This document shows, piece after piece, positions 11,275-23,965 of a stretch of 64,000 nucleotides of DNA. Both the position numbers and the translations under genes were made by a program. Source of the stretch: Persea americana (Eukaryota; Streptophyta; Magnoliopsida; Laurales; Lauraceae); contig CM056817.1 of NCBI GenBank assembly GCA_029852735.1, positions 4,216,501 to 4,280,500 on the forward strand, written 5' to 3'. The notes beneath the pieces are model-generated. The model had not been told where the DNA came from. It saw only the letters and a list, made by a program, of their open reading frames with translations, and did no database searches. Each line of letters begins with the position of its first letter. Position 1 is the first letter of the stretch.

Positions 11275-13805
11275 ATTGTGAGCTCCAAGTGTAGAGCCGT
11301 GATGTAGTAATAAACTGGTGAGACCAGGTCGATCCACATGGCGCAATGTAAATTAAGGTTTCTCTTCAACTTGTACCTGCCCTAAATCAGAAATCTAAAT
11401 CTAGCCTAAAAAACTAGAAAAGTTACATTATCATCCCTACTTTCCAAAAATTAAATTAACTATAATCCAATGAAAAGAAAACTTCTTAAATCTAAACACC
11501 CTAAACTAAAAACTAAACTTGCTACAAAAGAACACACAAGTTAGAACATCAAGAATAAAAAAGTACCAAAAATAAAACTAAGAAACTAAACTAGAAACAA
11601 AAGAAACCTAAGTTAGAAAGTTAATAATGCAATGTATGCTATGTAAAGCTATAAAAAAAAAAAATCTAAGTATGAAAAACTAGTATGCTGGGCTGTTATT
11701 ATACATGATTTCTCCTAATCTAATGCAACCTAAAACCGAGTTCAATGTCTGGAGTTTAAACTATAATGATGCATGAATCAAATAAAAAAAACGGAAGTGG
11801 AAAACGATTTAAAACGAATGGGATATGAGTGCATGAACATGACCTAAAAACAGAAATTGTGCAAAAATTCTGCACACAGGTGGGTCGACCAGCCATGTTT
11901 GAGCCATTGGTTCACCCCCTCTTTCCAAAATTATTTTTGCTTGAAATTCTGGGATTTGAAAGTACATTGATCAAACTTTTATTTCCCCAAGTCTCATTGA
12001 AAAATAATTTGTTTTGATCAGGTTTCTAAGCGTAAACTTTTTACTCAGAATTTGTCCTTAAATTCCTGCAACAATGTGCAGAATTATGCACTTTATGTTG
12101 GGATCCAAATTTCCAAAAAATATTTGGCCAAGATTCTTGACTCAAATATCTGATTTTTCTTGCTTATTCAATTTAAAACTCCGATTCTAATTTCGATTTA
12201 GCTTTGAATACTCAAATAACCAGCAACTTAAAATTTCTGAACTCCACCAATATGAATATGCATGCAATGATCACTACTTCTAACCATAAATTATGCACAA
12301 AATAGACATAAATTGAATTTATCATAAAAATAAAGACAATAAACAAAAGTTCAAGAATTTAAATGTGTGGTGAAAACAAGAAAAGAAAATGTTTGGTTTT
12401 AACAAAAATTTAAATGTGTAGAAGTGTATTCTTCTCTTTCAAAATTCTTTTCTACGCGGGGTCATAATTTGAATCATGCTCTTAGGGCCTTTGGGTCGTC
12501 AATCCAAACACCAACAAGAAAAGAAACATAAAACAAGCACCAATCACTCAAGTACAAGAAAGAAAAATTGAAAAGAGAAAGAAACAATTTTACTAATATG
12601 CAAAGTGTTACATAAGATCAAAAAAATAAACAATGACAATTACATACTAGGATGAGAAGCCTCTTCTAGATGAAAAACCCAAGGGTGTAGTGTGATTCCC
12701 GGGCCAAATCTCCTTGAGGACTTCAATGGAAAGAGAGAGAGAGGGAGGGAGGGAGAATATGGAGTGTAATAGTAATTCTAGAAAGAGCTGGTCTATCTTC
12801 CCATGAGAGGAGAGGGATACCTATGCCATCAATTTATAGATTTTTCATCTCTTTCATTCCTTCTTTGTTCCAAGTTTGTAGCATGAAATCTTCTTTGTAT
12901 GGTAAATCCCTTCCTTGGCCAACAAGTCTCCAAATAAATAGCTAGGTGAGTGTGAGATTTTTGTGATTTCAATGTACAAAATTGCAATCCTAAATAAAAT
13001 TTATTGCACCAACTTGCAGAGGCCATATATTCCTCATTTTATCTCCGATTGACACAATCTTGGGCTTCATGATATCTACTCAAAAAGAGCTTTCCAATGG
13101 TACCTAGATTGCACCAATCCGACGGTCGGATTAAGAGTTATAGCCATTTTAATCTTACTGTTCCTAAAAAATTTGAGATTAATTGTACACATATGGAAGC
13201 TTCTAATTAGTAGTGCAATGGGGTGTGTTGAACCCATGTGGACGTCCAAAGGGATCTTGGGATCTTTCTTTCCTTGTTTCTTGACTCCCCTTCCATCTTT
13301 AATTTGCTTCCAAGCTTCTTTGATTGACTAGTCAACTATTCTAGCACACCCTTCCTTTCTTGATCTTAAAACCACAAATCTAGCTTTCCATTGTTGAATT
13401 TTCAAACTCTCCAAAAATACCAAGATATGTGGGTCCCCCATGAAAGATGTCCTACCCTTGATTTCTCTCAAATTTCACCAATGCGAGTCTCATTCTTGAT
13501 TTCTTTTATACAAATTGAAATAAACAAATTCAATAATAATCACATGTGAGGAATTTGAATGGACTATGCATGGGACCCTACTTGATGCACCCAAAATAAC
13601 CGACTTTCCAAAAATGGATTTCCAAAAATGGCAAGTTTAATAAATTTATGCAAAAAGTGTGATTTTTGAGCAAATTATGCATGAATGCACTACAGTGAAT
13701 GCTAAATGCATAAAAACATGATTTGACACTAAATAAAGCTCTTTAATATCAATAAGCCTTTAAAATAGTTCAAAATGTGTATGAAAATGTGCGCTTTTCA
13801 TGACT
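11275..13805. mobile_element. Unclassified insertion of about 2.5 kb inside copy A
   Basis: The homologous stretch of copy B at about 17,330-17,400 runs through uninterrupted, whereas copy A is split here, so these about 2,530 bp are an insertion. The left part has 'gaccaggtcgatccacatgg' (11,323 on), a phrase I associate with non-autonomous plant retroelements. The right end is 'gcgcttttcatgactcatca'. There are no long coding frames. Exact ends and the target duplication could not be fixed. It may be a LARD/TRIM-type element or a long solo LTR. Confidence 0.55.
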
Positions 13806-13955
13806 CATCACCTGCCCAAGCTTGATTTGGGCCTGAATTTATTGCCTGAGCCTAGCTCGCACGGAAATGATTAAGGCCGAGCCGAATCCAAGTTAGACTT
13901 ATAGATCAAGAAGTAAATGAATTTCTTACTATGTCTTGGCAGTAGCTCAACTACT

Positions 13956-16900
13956 CTGGTCACCTTCCGTGAGAGGTCATGGGTTTTAGTCCTTCCATTT
14001 TCATATGGACCTTACCACAGACCCAACCCAGACCCTATAACATGAAATGAAAGAATAAAGATATGGGGCATTCCTTTGAGTAGAATATAACTAGGTGAAT
14101 TGAAAATTTAGGAAGCAGTCCATTCACCAGTTAATCAAAATCTCTATGGCATAGAGATCGAACATGAGGACCAAGTCCTAATGATATAGTAACTAAACAT
14201 AATTAGTGATCTTTCTTGTGGCGTATGTTCTTTATTATTAGATGAGAGTACTCTTGTGGGTTATCTTCTTTATTATTAGATGAGAGTACATGAGATTATA
14301 TATAAAAAAAAATGAAAACATAAAAACCCACTTGTTTTGAGTTGAAGCTTTAGGATTCATACGCAGATGGGATGTGATTTGTCTTGAACGGTTTGGATAT
14401 AGATGTGTGGGCCCAAAGTGGAGTTCAGGAAAATTGTTACAATATTACCATGTAATGGCTTTGCCAGAGGGTCCGATCTGTCTCATATCAAGGTGGAGTT
14501 TAGGAAAACTATGCAAAAGGCATTTATTTTGAACGCGTAGCTTCCACTCCTTTGAGATTTCACTTTCAGTGATATAGAACCAGTCCCAACTAGATTGAGT
14601 TTTTTCACGGTGCCAGTTCAAGGAAAACTGTAGTTTTATGCGGTTTAGATTTCAGAAGTGGCTTCGTTAATGGATTTATAGGGTTCCATATAAAGAGAAT
14701 TTGGATTCACAGCAAATAGGACTTCAAGATGTGATTGATATAGGTGGTCAAACACAACAATGTTTAGGCACACTGTGTTTCAAAGACTGTCGACCATTGA
14801 TTAGAAAAGTTGCATCACAAAGTGAGATCGCTAGTGGGACCCAACTAAGAGGAAGGGAAGAAGAGAAAGATTTTGGATGAGTCAAAATTGGGCAAGAGAG
14901 CAATTTTGTGAGGATTAATCAGTGAAAGGGAGAGATGAGATAATAGGTGGCTCTATTGGACCCATTTTTTCCGTCCATAGAGCCTACAAGGGCATACGAT
15001 CACACATAGAGAATATCTTTGACCCACAAAGAATACTATAGATCTTATAATATATTAGGGAGTGGGCCTAATATTGCTGCAGAAGGATACCCCCCCACCC
15101 CCCCAAAAAAAAAAAAACTAATAACCCCTTTATATTTTATAAAATCTTATCATTTTTTTTTCATATGGCCCCACAAAATTTCCAAAGAATCCCTTATATA
15201 TTTTAAAAACTAGATGCATTTTTTATACGTGTCGCTCCCAAGAACGTTTTTCTACATAGTGGCCCTCGAAGGAAGGATTTCTAGGTCTGCCCTTGCTTTA
15301 TTTTTATGAAATAGAAACCTTCTCTATCAAGGTAAATTAATTTATTATATTCTTTTCTTTTTTGGAATGTAAATAAATAAATCCAAACTTCTTTTGATTC
15401 TCAATGTAGAGGTTTTGCATTGAAGTACATCACCAATCCAACCCATATTATATATTAGTTGTTTTTTGAACTTTTTTTGTAATCAAGATTTTCTTGGTTT
15501 CGGTTATATTCTCAATCCGAGATACCAAGATCTTCGGTTTCTGATGGTAACAATTTTCTTCCCTGTATAAACCTGTCCAAGAATCAAATATTTCATAGAA
15601 CTAAAGATATGTTTAGTTTCAACAATGCTTGAATATGTCCATGCAGATCAAGTCTAGGATTTGCATAGCCATGAGACACTTAAACACACACACTTCTAAC
15701 ATGAATCATACTCAATTTTCATGGGTGTCATTCTCACTTTTATAGACCAGCAAAACCTCTGTACAATGCATGGGCTAAAGTAATAAATACAATAATGATA
15801 TGAATCAGGTAAAGTTGAAGATATAAGTTTATCACCTCATGTATCGGCAAATGTATTGGCGGAAGAGTTGCAAAGCTGTATAAGCGCCCAAATTCATGTC
15901 TGTATAAATCTAGCAATTGGGACATTAAGCAAGGTGTGATGATCTGAATCATTTTCTTCCTACCCTAAAACACTCCTAGCACCAATTTAACGATCAAACA
16001 AAAATAAACTTTGCAATAACAAATTTCTGTTGTTGACTACAAGCCCCTTTTTCAGTGACTCAAGCTTGAGACATTGAGGCCAGCAATGATACCAAATGTT
16101 ATGGACCTAACTAACAAGCCTTAGGACTGATGGAAAGCGTCAAATCAAACCCTATAACTATTTAGGACCATAACAAAAAACAACACATAGACGTGTACAT
16201 GCACAAAAGAGCTGTCCATAACTAGGTAGACGACTAGAGCATGTTTGCGACTATAGGCGTTTTCTTTTCTTTTGAAATCAAGGTTTTCCTAGTTTCAGAT
16301 ATATTCTCAATTCCAGATATCATGATCTCTAATTTCTGATGGTAACAATTTTTCACGATGTATAAACCCATCTAAGAATCAAATATTTCATAAAACCAAA
16401 GATATGTTTAGTTTGGAAACTTCATTGAAAATATAGGATTTGCATAGCCATGAGACACTTAAACACATACTTAATTATCATTGATTTCATCCTCACTTTT
16501 AGTCCAGCAAAAACTCCGGGCAATGGATGGGCTAAAATAATCAATACAATAAGAAAGAAAAGGTTAAACAATCATAACTAAATGGGCAGTTGAATAAATG
16601 GTAACTGCAAAGATAATAGGTAAATAGCAGTCAAAAGTTGTCTGATAATTTCTCTTAGAGGATTTGTACGAGAAAATCTCCATAGGCTTTGTGAAGACCA
16701 AAAATGCCAAAATCAAGTTAGGCTTGGGTAGATCAAACCCTGAAAAACCTTTTCAGGCTTGGGTAGATCAAACCCTGAAAAACCTTTTCACCAACTGTGA
16801 CATGACTATCCTAGAGAAGGAAAGTGGTTCGGTTAGGACTAGATCAATGAGGTTGACCCATACTCAGCCTAAATTGAGGTAAGCATGCCCGTACTGGACC

Positions 16901-17475
16901 AATTTTTTCATGTTGAGTCCATCTTGTACTTGGTTTGAGAGTGTCAATCCTACCCCTACCTATTCCATTATGAAGCTCACTTTTCATATATAAGGATCCG
17001 ATTCCAAAAATCTAGATGATGTTGATTTTTTACTGTAGGGTTTTATCACGAGTGGACACCACCCTATTTGTTTACTCCTCACCCACAAACTACTTCATAT
17101 TGGTAAACTTACTTTATCGGTGGAGTAAAGTGAAGAGTTTATTCAAGAGACAATAAAAAGAGAAGGGTTAAATAAAAAATATTAAATTTCATAAATCACC
17201 TCCATTTTAACAAAAAAAAATGTAAAAATACGCATTCTCATGCCACTGAATGACAATAAAAACTAGGTGTTTTTGTGGACTAGGCTAGGCAAGTCTGAGG
17301 AATGTCCAAGACTGCACAACTTCTAAAATAGAAGCCTAAGCTTGGTCTAAGCTTCAGTAAGCTAGCTTGAGCCTACCTCGCATGAAAATGATGAAGCCCG
17401 AGTGCGACCCATGTTAGACTTATATATAACAAAAAAAAAAGAAAAAAAAAGAGAAGAGTTTTTTACCATTTCCTA
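13956..17475. repeat. Segmental tandem duplication, copy B
   Basis: About 3.5 kb colinear with copy A, as listed there. Compared with A it lacks the equivalent of 6,200-7,090 and carries about 0.8 kb of extra sequence at 14,490-15,290. It also holds an internal duplicate of its 8,440-8,900-type segment, at 15,475-15,960 and again at 16,140-16,420. A further small tandem duplication of 'ggcttgggtagatcaaaccc' plus flanks (about 34 bp) is at 16,711-16,790. No gene was recognised. Confidence 0.7.
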
Positions 17476-18240
17476 GGCCAGCTCTACTGGTCTGGTCATA
17501 TAACCTTCTGTGAGAGGTCATGGGTTTGAGCCCCCCCACCCCGCCCCCAAATAATTATATGTATATTTGGGCCGGACAAAGATTCCGGCTCTCAGCCATT
17601 CAGTCCAAATAAAGAAAATTTGAGTATGGCTCATCTATTATAACATAAACCCCATACCTGACCCAAAGCAGGCCCGGCTCGATCCATGAGCACCCTTGTA
17701 AAAAACAATCTTCTTTTTAAAAGAAAAAATCAAAAAGCTAATAGCTCACCTTTTGATTTGACCCAACCTTTACTTTTGTTCTCTCTTGTATTAACCATTA
17801 ACTATACTTCACCAGTAAAGTAAATTTACCAAACAAGCGATTTATTGTGTATTTGTTGTTATTTGATATTATTACATTTCGACGTTAATCATACATGTGG
17901 ATCAATAATTGTGACATCGTGTGGAACTAAGCCCCGCCCTTGATTAGACCAAGATGTAAAAGGAGAAAAAACAAGGGGAAAAAAATGCAAGTTTACCGTT
18001 GTATACATGTCTACATAGTACATATGCCAGAGCGGAGGAAAAGTTGCAAAATACAAGCAGAACTACATATGTAAGAGCGGAGGAAAAGTTGCAAACTGCG
18101 ACTTTAAAAAGACCGAAAACACAAACCCCCCCAAACCACCCCCACCCCCCAAGCAAGCAGCGGCGCACGGTATGTTGCCCTTGAATTACAGTTTTTGGCC
18201 TTGTGATTTGCCACAGAACCTGATATGTTGCCCAGAAAAA
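17476..18240. repeat. Segmental tandem duplication, truncated copy C
   Basis: This begins with the same 'gagaggtcatgggtttgag' phrase as copy A (about 6,160) and follows 6,150-6,890 through 'caagcgatttattgtgtatt' and 'agtttaccgttgtata'. It stops where the long inverted-repeat element begins near 18,254. It shows that the array is head to tail: A, B, then C. Confidence 0.7.
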
Positions 18241-19619
18241 CACACACACGCTGTCTGAGGGGCGGATCCACGTGATAGTTATCTGGGGCGGTCGCCCCAA
18301 GTCGAATTAGAAGTTTCCCTTAAAATCGTAATGGGCCTTGGCCCACGTCCCAAATGTCCAAAACTACCGCCCCACCTCTAAAAATTCAAGCAAAAACCTT
18401 CCTTCATGCACGTGTGCACGAAAGATCTCACGAGCTTCTCTTCGTCGGTAAATCTATCTCCCTTTCTCTCTCGCCTCTGTCTTCTAGTCTTCTTCACTTT
18501 CCCTCTTTGCATCTCTACTTCGCTGTCGCCCTCTCTCTTTTAATGGAGCTTCTATGTCGCCTCTCTCTCTCTCTCTCCCTATTTCATTCATTGTTTTGAG
18601 GAGCTGCACAAAAGTTGGTTTTGTTTGTTTGGTTTCTATTCAATGTTAGGTTTAGGGTTGTGTTGCTTTAGGTATTTTTATTTATGGTCCTCTTTGTTAC
18701 ATTACTTGATTTTGGGTTTTGTGGATCTTGTGTTCTTCTTTGTGGATTTGTCTAAGAAATGCTTTTATTGTTGTTGTTGTAAACGGTGGTGAGGTCCAAG
18801 GACTTTGAGCCCTAGCACATGATCAATCCTGATTGATTGGTTGGTTTGTCCCGAGTTATCATCTTGTTTGGTAGGATGTGATGGAACATATGCTTTTGTT
18901 GTGATAAAGATCAATAGGAAAAAAAATTGATGCTTCTCTTTTTGTTGATTTTGTTTTCATTTACATTGTTTTCTTATCCTTCTTCATTTATACTTTGATT
19001 AGATAACTAGATACAGGATTTTGAATGCTTGTTAACAATCAATGTTCATGTCAAGTAATGCATATCTATTTTAAGTAGACCTTAATTAATCTAGATTCTA
19101 GACTGATCAGAGTTACCTTAAATTGTAATGCAAATTTGGGTGGCCAAAATATCACTCTAATAAGGCCAATTTAACCTTTCGTTTTAGGCCTCAATAATCA
19201 GAGTTAATCCATGATAGTCATCTGATGTAGTTCAGGTCCAATGCTTTTTGCTTCTCTAATTATCTTGATTAATGTTTAAGCTTTAACTACTTATTTCTTC
19301 TTCTCCTTTCTCTTTTTGGAAATTTTATTCTTGACCCGTAATATAATGTTTATAATTATAATGATAATTTTCATTTATGAATGTAGGGCTCTCATTTGGA
19401 TTTGTATGATAACGGAACTGTTTGTAGCTTAAGGAAAGGATAAAGAGATAATAATTTTTACATGATAATGTGTTTTACTTCTTTAGAGTTTCTTTATTAC
19501 TTTTTTAGTTTGATTGATAATCTATGTGCTAATTTCTTGAGGGTTCACAATTTGGGTGTTATAGTTTAGAAGTTTATTTACAAATTGGGTGTTAGTAGTA
19601 GGATTCCTTATAAAAAGAA

Positions 19620-19790
19620 AAACCTACTTAAAATCGTGTCTTTGCCATTGTTAGTGTGGAAAAATTCTAGCAAAAGTTTAGCCCCACCCAAATGAAAATC
19701 CTGCAGTGGCTGACCTACACTCAGACAACCTGGGGCGGGTGCCCCATGTTGATTTTGAAATTGCCAAAGATTTAAATGGGCCCGACCTGT
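19620..19790. repeat. Two abutting transposon ends inside the composite element
   Basis: At 19,675-19,705 an end reading outward as CAGGATTTTCATTTGGGTGG (on the - strand) meets CAGTGGCTGACC at about 19,704. The latter is followed by CCTGGGGCGGGTGCCCC, a relative of the 18,254 terminus. A further copy of the first end type, on the + strand, is at about 24,555-24,640 (CACTGGATTGACCCAGGATT, then ATGGGGCTAAAA). These look like nested or rearranged hAT-like termini. Confidence 0.5.
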
Positions 19791-19879
19791 CCCATCTATA
19801 TCTAATAAACAGTCGCCCAATGTCTAAACCTTGTGATCGCCCCATGTCACAAAACCTTGGTGACCGAGAGTACCTTGAT

Positions 19880-20225
19880 AGGTTTTGATTTTGAGGTGGG
19901 TTTTCGTTTATACCTTCAATCTCTCATGGGTCTTCTCTGAAGCCGATAAACTATGGAAGAGACTTCTTTTGTTGGTACGAAGGTAGTGTTTTGGAGCTCT
20001 TTAGCCACTGATTTGATGTGAGTTTTTTTTTCTTTTCTTTCTCCTTGGAAGAAAAGCCAAAAACTCCAGTATGAAGTGCTAGTTTGTTGTTATTGTTAGA
20101 GAAAAATGTGTCGCAATGGTCCTTGTTCTATTTTTCTTTATATGAGTTTCCTTATTGTTTCCTTATTTTATCTCTTTTTGTTGGTCTATTATTTTGTTAT
20201 TCCTCACGAAAAAGTGGCCTTGCAA
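19880..20225 (+). repeat. Duplicated segment, copy 1
   Basis: Colinear with 23,655-23,965. Shared phrases include 'gattttgaggtgggtttt', 'cttctctgaagccg', 'tttggagctctt' or 'tatggagctctt', 'aatttgatgtg' and 'agagaaaaatgtgt'. No protein could be read in common from the two copies. The CT-rich composition and the spacing suggest a captured 5' UTR or first-exon region of an unknown gene, but that is inference. Confidence 0.65.
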
Positions 20226-20570
20226 AAATTGGAAAACTTGACAAATTTTATGGCCTTTTCTTGTATAGAAGTAGCTGCATAGAACGTAAAATTTGCTTTG
20301 AGCGGAAAATGCTTTTTGCTTTGTCCCCTCTTTCTACAACAAAATCGTGTACACAAACGTACCGTGCCTCCACCTCTCGAGCGAAAACCCTAGCACAAAC
20401 GTACCGTGCCTCCACCTCTCGAGCGAAAACCCTAGCACAGGCTCCCTGCCTCCATCTCTCTCAATCTCAAGTAGTTAACCTTTTCCCGGGTTTTACTCTA
20501 CCATGAGTAAACAAGCATACCTTATTGTAAAGTTTCTTTTTTTACTAAATCAAAGTTCTTGGTTGACATC

Positions 20571-22236
20571 TGTTAGTTTTATGGTCTCAATCCATTAAGA
20601 TTGATGTAATAAATTGATTAATTTCTTTATTTATCAATATATTCATGCTTTCCTTTCATGAGATGAATATTATTTATTACTTAAATGCACATAACCAATA
20701 CGAATGACATGATGGTTCATGAGATGAACTGAAGTCCATAAGTATACTAGATGCAATACATGTGTATGGATGAGATCCACATACGGGAAACATGTATAGC
20801 AAATCTTATATTTGAATATTTTCACAACCAGTGATGAGACTGGACATCTCATCTAACAAGGTTGCAGTACTTTGATTACTATGAGATAGTGTGATTTGTC
20901 TCGATCATCAAAATGTAAGATTCCGAATCATAGTGCTGGTACATTGGATGTATTGAAGGACCATGAGAAGCATCTCAAAAACACTGTCTTTACTTTAAGG
21001 TCTGCTCTCATAATTCCCTAGCAATAGGCTCTCAACCCTGAGACATTTATGAACTCAAGTTTCTATCTATTCATTTGCTTTGAGTCATCAATGAGTGAGG
21101 CCAACTGTAGGTCAATACCTCGGTGTCTTGGGTATGTGGTAGTAGGACTGTGGAAACATTTAATGGTCAAGATGAAATCTATCTCTATTATCCCCTTGTG
21201 CCAATTAATGGATTTATCATTGGTAAGTGTACACCCATTTCAATTAAGAGTTAATTGGATGGTACTAATGATTACTATAATTAATTGGGTCTCAAGGATA
21301 ATAAGATATGGGTAAAAATTGGTGGGACAGTTTGTCCAATTGATCCATGGATGATGATAGAGGGGCCCACTTGTAGTGATAGGGAAGTTTAGGGTCTTCA
21401 TGTAATTTATTCCTAAGACTGGAGTTCAATTGTATTTATATAGTGGAGTTATTTACAATTAACCGTGGGCCTGGATTGCACATGAAATGTGGGGTCGCGG
21501 TGTTCCAGTTGGAGTCAGCTTTCTATGGAATCCCTAGTGGTCCCCACGCTAGCCCAATATTGGATCTTTACTAATTCTACTTGAACTCAAAAAGGAAAGC
21601 TACTATTTCTATTTGAAGTGAGACTTCTAATAGTGGTAATAGTGGAATGAAGGTTTACTAATTAATCTAGAAGTTGGTCTTCTAATTATTAAGAAAGAGA
21701 GGAGTTGCAAGACTATAAATAAGGGGACAAGGGAGGCCTTGGACGTCCATGCACAATTCCTCCTACGGATTCACGCCCATCATCCCCTTGTGCAAGAGTT
21801 GCACTTCTTCTTCTTCCCCTCTCTCTCTTCTAGTTCCCTTCTAATTTCCTTGGATATTCTAGATAGTCATTCTCTTGGAGATTCCACCATCTCTCTTGTG
21901 GAAAGAGATCTGAAGCGGGTCATAGCGTGGAAGACAATTGGGCATTGGAGATTCTGATATTAGAAGAACTCTTCATCAAAGAGTTGAATCAAGTTCTCCA
22001 TTAGAGCACAATCAAGCTCCATAGGTATTTTCTATTCCTTGTATGTTGTGAAATTTCGTAGTTGCATGTTTAGTGTTGTTTATATCCTTTTGATAGGTTT
22101 GTTTGCTGATCATGAAGGCTGAGTTTGAGGACATGCATCATGAATTGGGTTTTGATGGCTTTTGGATAGGTGTTAATCACTTCTAGTTGGTGAAAAGTTT
22201 TTGAAACCTATCCAAGAGGTCCACCCAATTCCAACA
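20571..22236 (+). mobile_element. Solo LTR of a retrotransposon (copy 2, 1,666 bp)
   Basis: This has the same TGTTAG..CCAACA termini as the copy at 9,513 and is highly similar to it throughout. It is flanked by perfect 5-bp target duplications, ACATC at 20,566-20,570 and ACATC at 22,237-22,241. This proves an independent integration followed by loss of the internal region. A TATA-like CTATAAAT lies at about 21,713-21,720, at the position equivalent to that in copy 1. It sits inside the composite inverted-repeat element and is therefore younger than that element. Confidence 0.93.
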
Positions 22237-22501
22237 ACATCATCACTATTTTCAACCCCTATCCATCTAAAGTGGGTAGAAGTTTAGAAAATAAGAGCGT
22301 TTGATAGATGTGCATCCTCTTAAACTGGAAGGCCCCTTGTATGGGCGCGCTTGTGAAAATAAGAGTTGTTGCCTCCTTTTTTTTTTTTTTTTTTCTCTCT
22401 CTATTTTGGATGGGTGTGCCAAATGTTGCAAACTTGCAATAAAAGGCTGATGCCAAACATGGTAAAAGCCTCAATGAACAGTGCTATCACTGGTATGTAA
22501 T

Positions 22502-23481
22502 CATGGTTTAAAATCTCGGCCGATACTGGTTCATATTGGCCGATATGAACTAGTATCGGCCTATACCGCGACGATATTTTGCCGCGATACCGAGTCAGGT
22601 CGATATGGTTAAAATATCCCCAAAATATCGGTTTTACCGATATCTCGGCCGATATGGTCAAAATATATCGGCCAAGATGGACTGCGAGGAGTAATAGTAA
22701 AAAATATTAATTTTTTGTAACTTTTTCCCTATTCTCCAATTTTCTTCTCCTCTCCCCTCATCTCCTTAAAGCAACCATGTCTCCATAGCTCATTCTCTTA
22801 TATTTTCCAAATTTTAAAAATATTTCTTGGAGAAATCATTTTATTTAGTAAGAGAAAATCAACTTAACTCCTTTATTTTTACTATTATGTGTTTTTTATT
22901 TTTTATTTTTAGATAAAGCATAAAAATGAATGAAAAGATCATTTGCATGTCATTTTTTTGGTTTGTGATGTGTTCTTCACTTAGATCTACACACTTTCAT
23001 GCTAAATCTACTTATAAATATGATTTTGGGTGTAGAAAAATGGTGCTTTTTAAATCTTCTATTTAAAAAAAAAAATTGTTGGAGTATTTATGCTACTAAA
23101 TAGTAAATACCAATAGATTATTAATAGTGTATAGATAATTGTTATGTTATCTTTGTTTTCTTATATTTTACACTAACAAATTGACTATGAGCCAAAATAA
23201 TAGTTGCATTATATGAAATACTAGACAAGACAGCGAACTGCGACACAAACATGACACATAACTTATGGTGACCGATATTTTGATTTATTGTTATTACTAA
23301 TGGAAAAGAATATTGTTTTCCAGCATTTTCAAATGTTTTGAATTTTTTAGATATTTTTGTGAATTTTTTTGGATTAAAAGAAAAATTCACACGGCGATGA
23401 CTGCGACAGATCGATAACCGCGACCGACACTGATATGATATCGATTTTTTATTCCACCCAGTACCACGATTTTAAACCATA
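22502..23481. mobile_element. Non-autonomous hAT-type element (980 bp)
   Basis: The terminal inverted repeats are CATGGTTTAAAATC on the left and, reverse-complemented, TATGGTTTAAAATC on the right. The flanks TATGTAAT (22,494-22,501) and TATGCAAT (23,482-23,489) form an 8-bp target duplication with one mismatch, typical of hAT. The left 170 bp and the right 90 bp are rich in the palindromic phrase 'tatcggccgatat' and its variants. The middle is AT-rich and encodes no transposase. Confidence 0.8.
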
Positions 23482-23654
23482 TATGCAATGAAAGACCTTC
23501 TACGGCGTGCCATGCCCTAGCATCACAATCTTACTTCCTCCTATTCCTTGGTTTCTGATTTGGGTTTCTCGGATCTTCTTTGGCTGCCGCTTCTTGTCCC
23601 ACCCAGCTCTCTCTCTTATTTGATGAATCTGATGCTTTGAGTTTCCTTCCGCTG

Positions 23655-23965
23655 CTGATTTTGAGGTGGGTTTTCTTTTATCCCTTCAATCTCTCACTGT
23701 TCTTCTCTGAAGCCGTTAAACTGCATAAGAGACGTCTTTCACTGCTACACAGGTTATGTTATGGAGCTCTTCGGTCACTAATTTGATGTGGGTTTTCTCT
23801 CTTTTCCTTTACCGTTTGAAGAAAAACCCATAAATTCTACTATGAAGTGATACTTGGTGGTTATTGTTGGAGAAAAATGTGTTGCAGTGATCTTTGTTCT
23901 CTTCTTTTTTATGGGGGTTTCCTTATTTTCTCTCCTTTTGTCTGTTAGACTTCTTTGAAACCTCA
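23655..23965 (+). repeat. Duplicated segment, copy 2
   Basis: Partner of 19,880-20,225 in the same orientation (see that entry). It follows a CT-rich stretch, 23,490-23,650, that copy 1 lacks, so one copy is longer on its left. It lies to the right of the hAT-type element. Confidence 0.65.

Larger units (their letters stand above)
6150..13955. repeat. Segmental tandem duplication, copy A (with two later insertions)
   Basis: The sequence matches copies B and C further right in the same order. 7,090-7,500 matches 14,035-14,490; 7,505-7,640 matches 15,290-15,470; 8,440-9,510 matches 16,140-17,250; 11,182-11,270 plus 13,805-13,960 match 17,260-17,480; 6,150-6,890 matches 17,480-18,170. Removing the solo LTR (9,513-11,181) and the insertion at about 11,275-13,805 leaves roughly 3.5 kb, the same as copy B. 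I recognise no gene in the unit. Copies differ by scattered substitutions and indels, so the duplication is not very recent. Confidence 0.75.

Noticed and set aside
9513..22236. The two similar LTRs as the ends of a single 12.7-kb retrotransposon
   Set aside because: Each copy has its own target duplication (CCAGA/CTAGA and ACATC/ACATC), and the DNA between them is the segmental duplication and other elements with no gag-pol in the right place.
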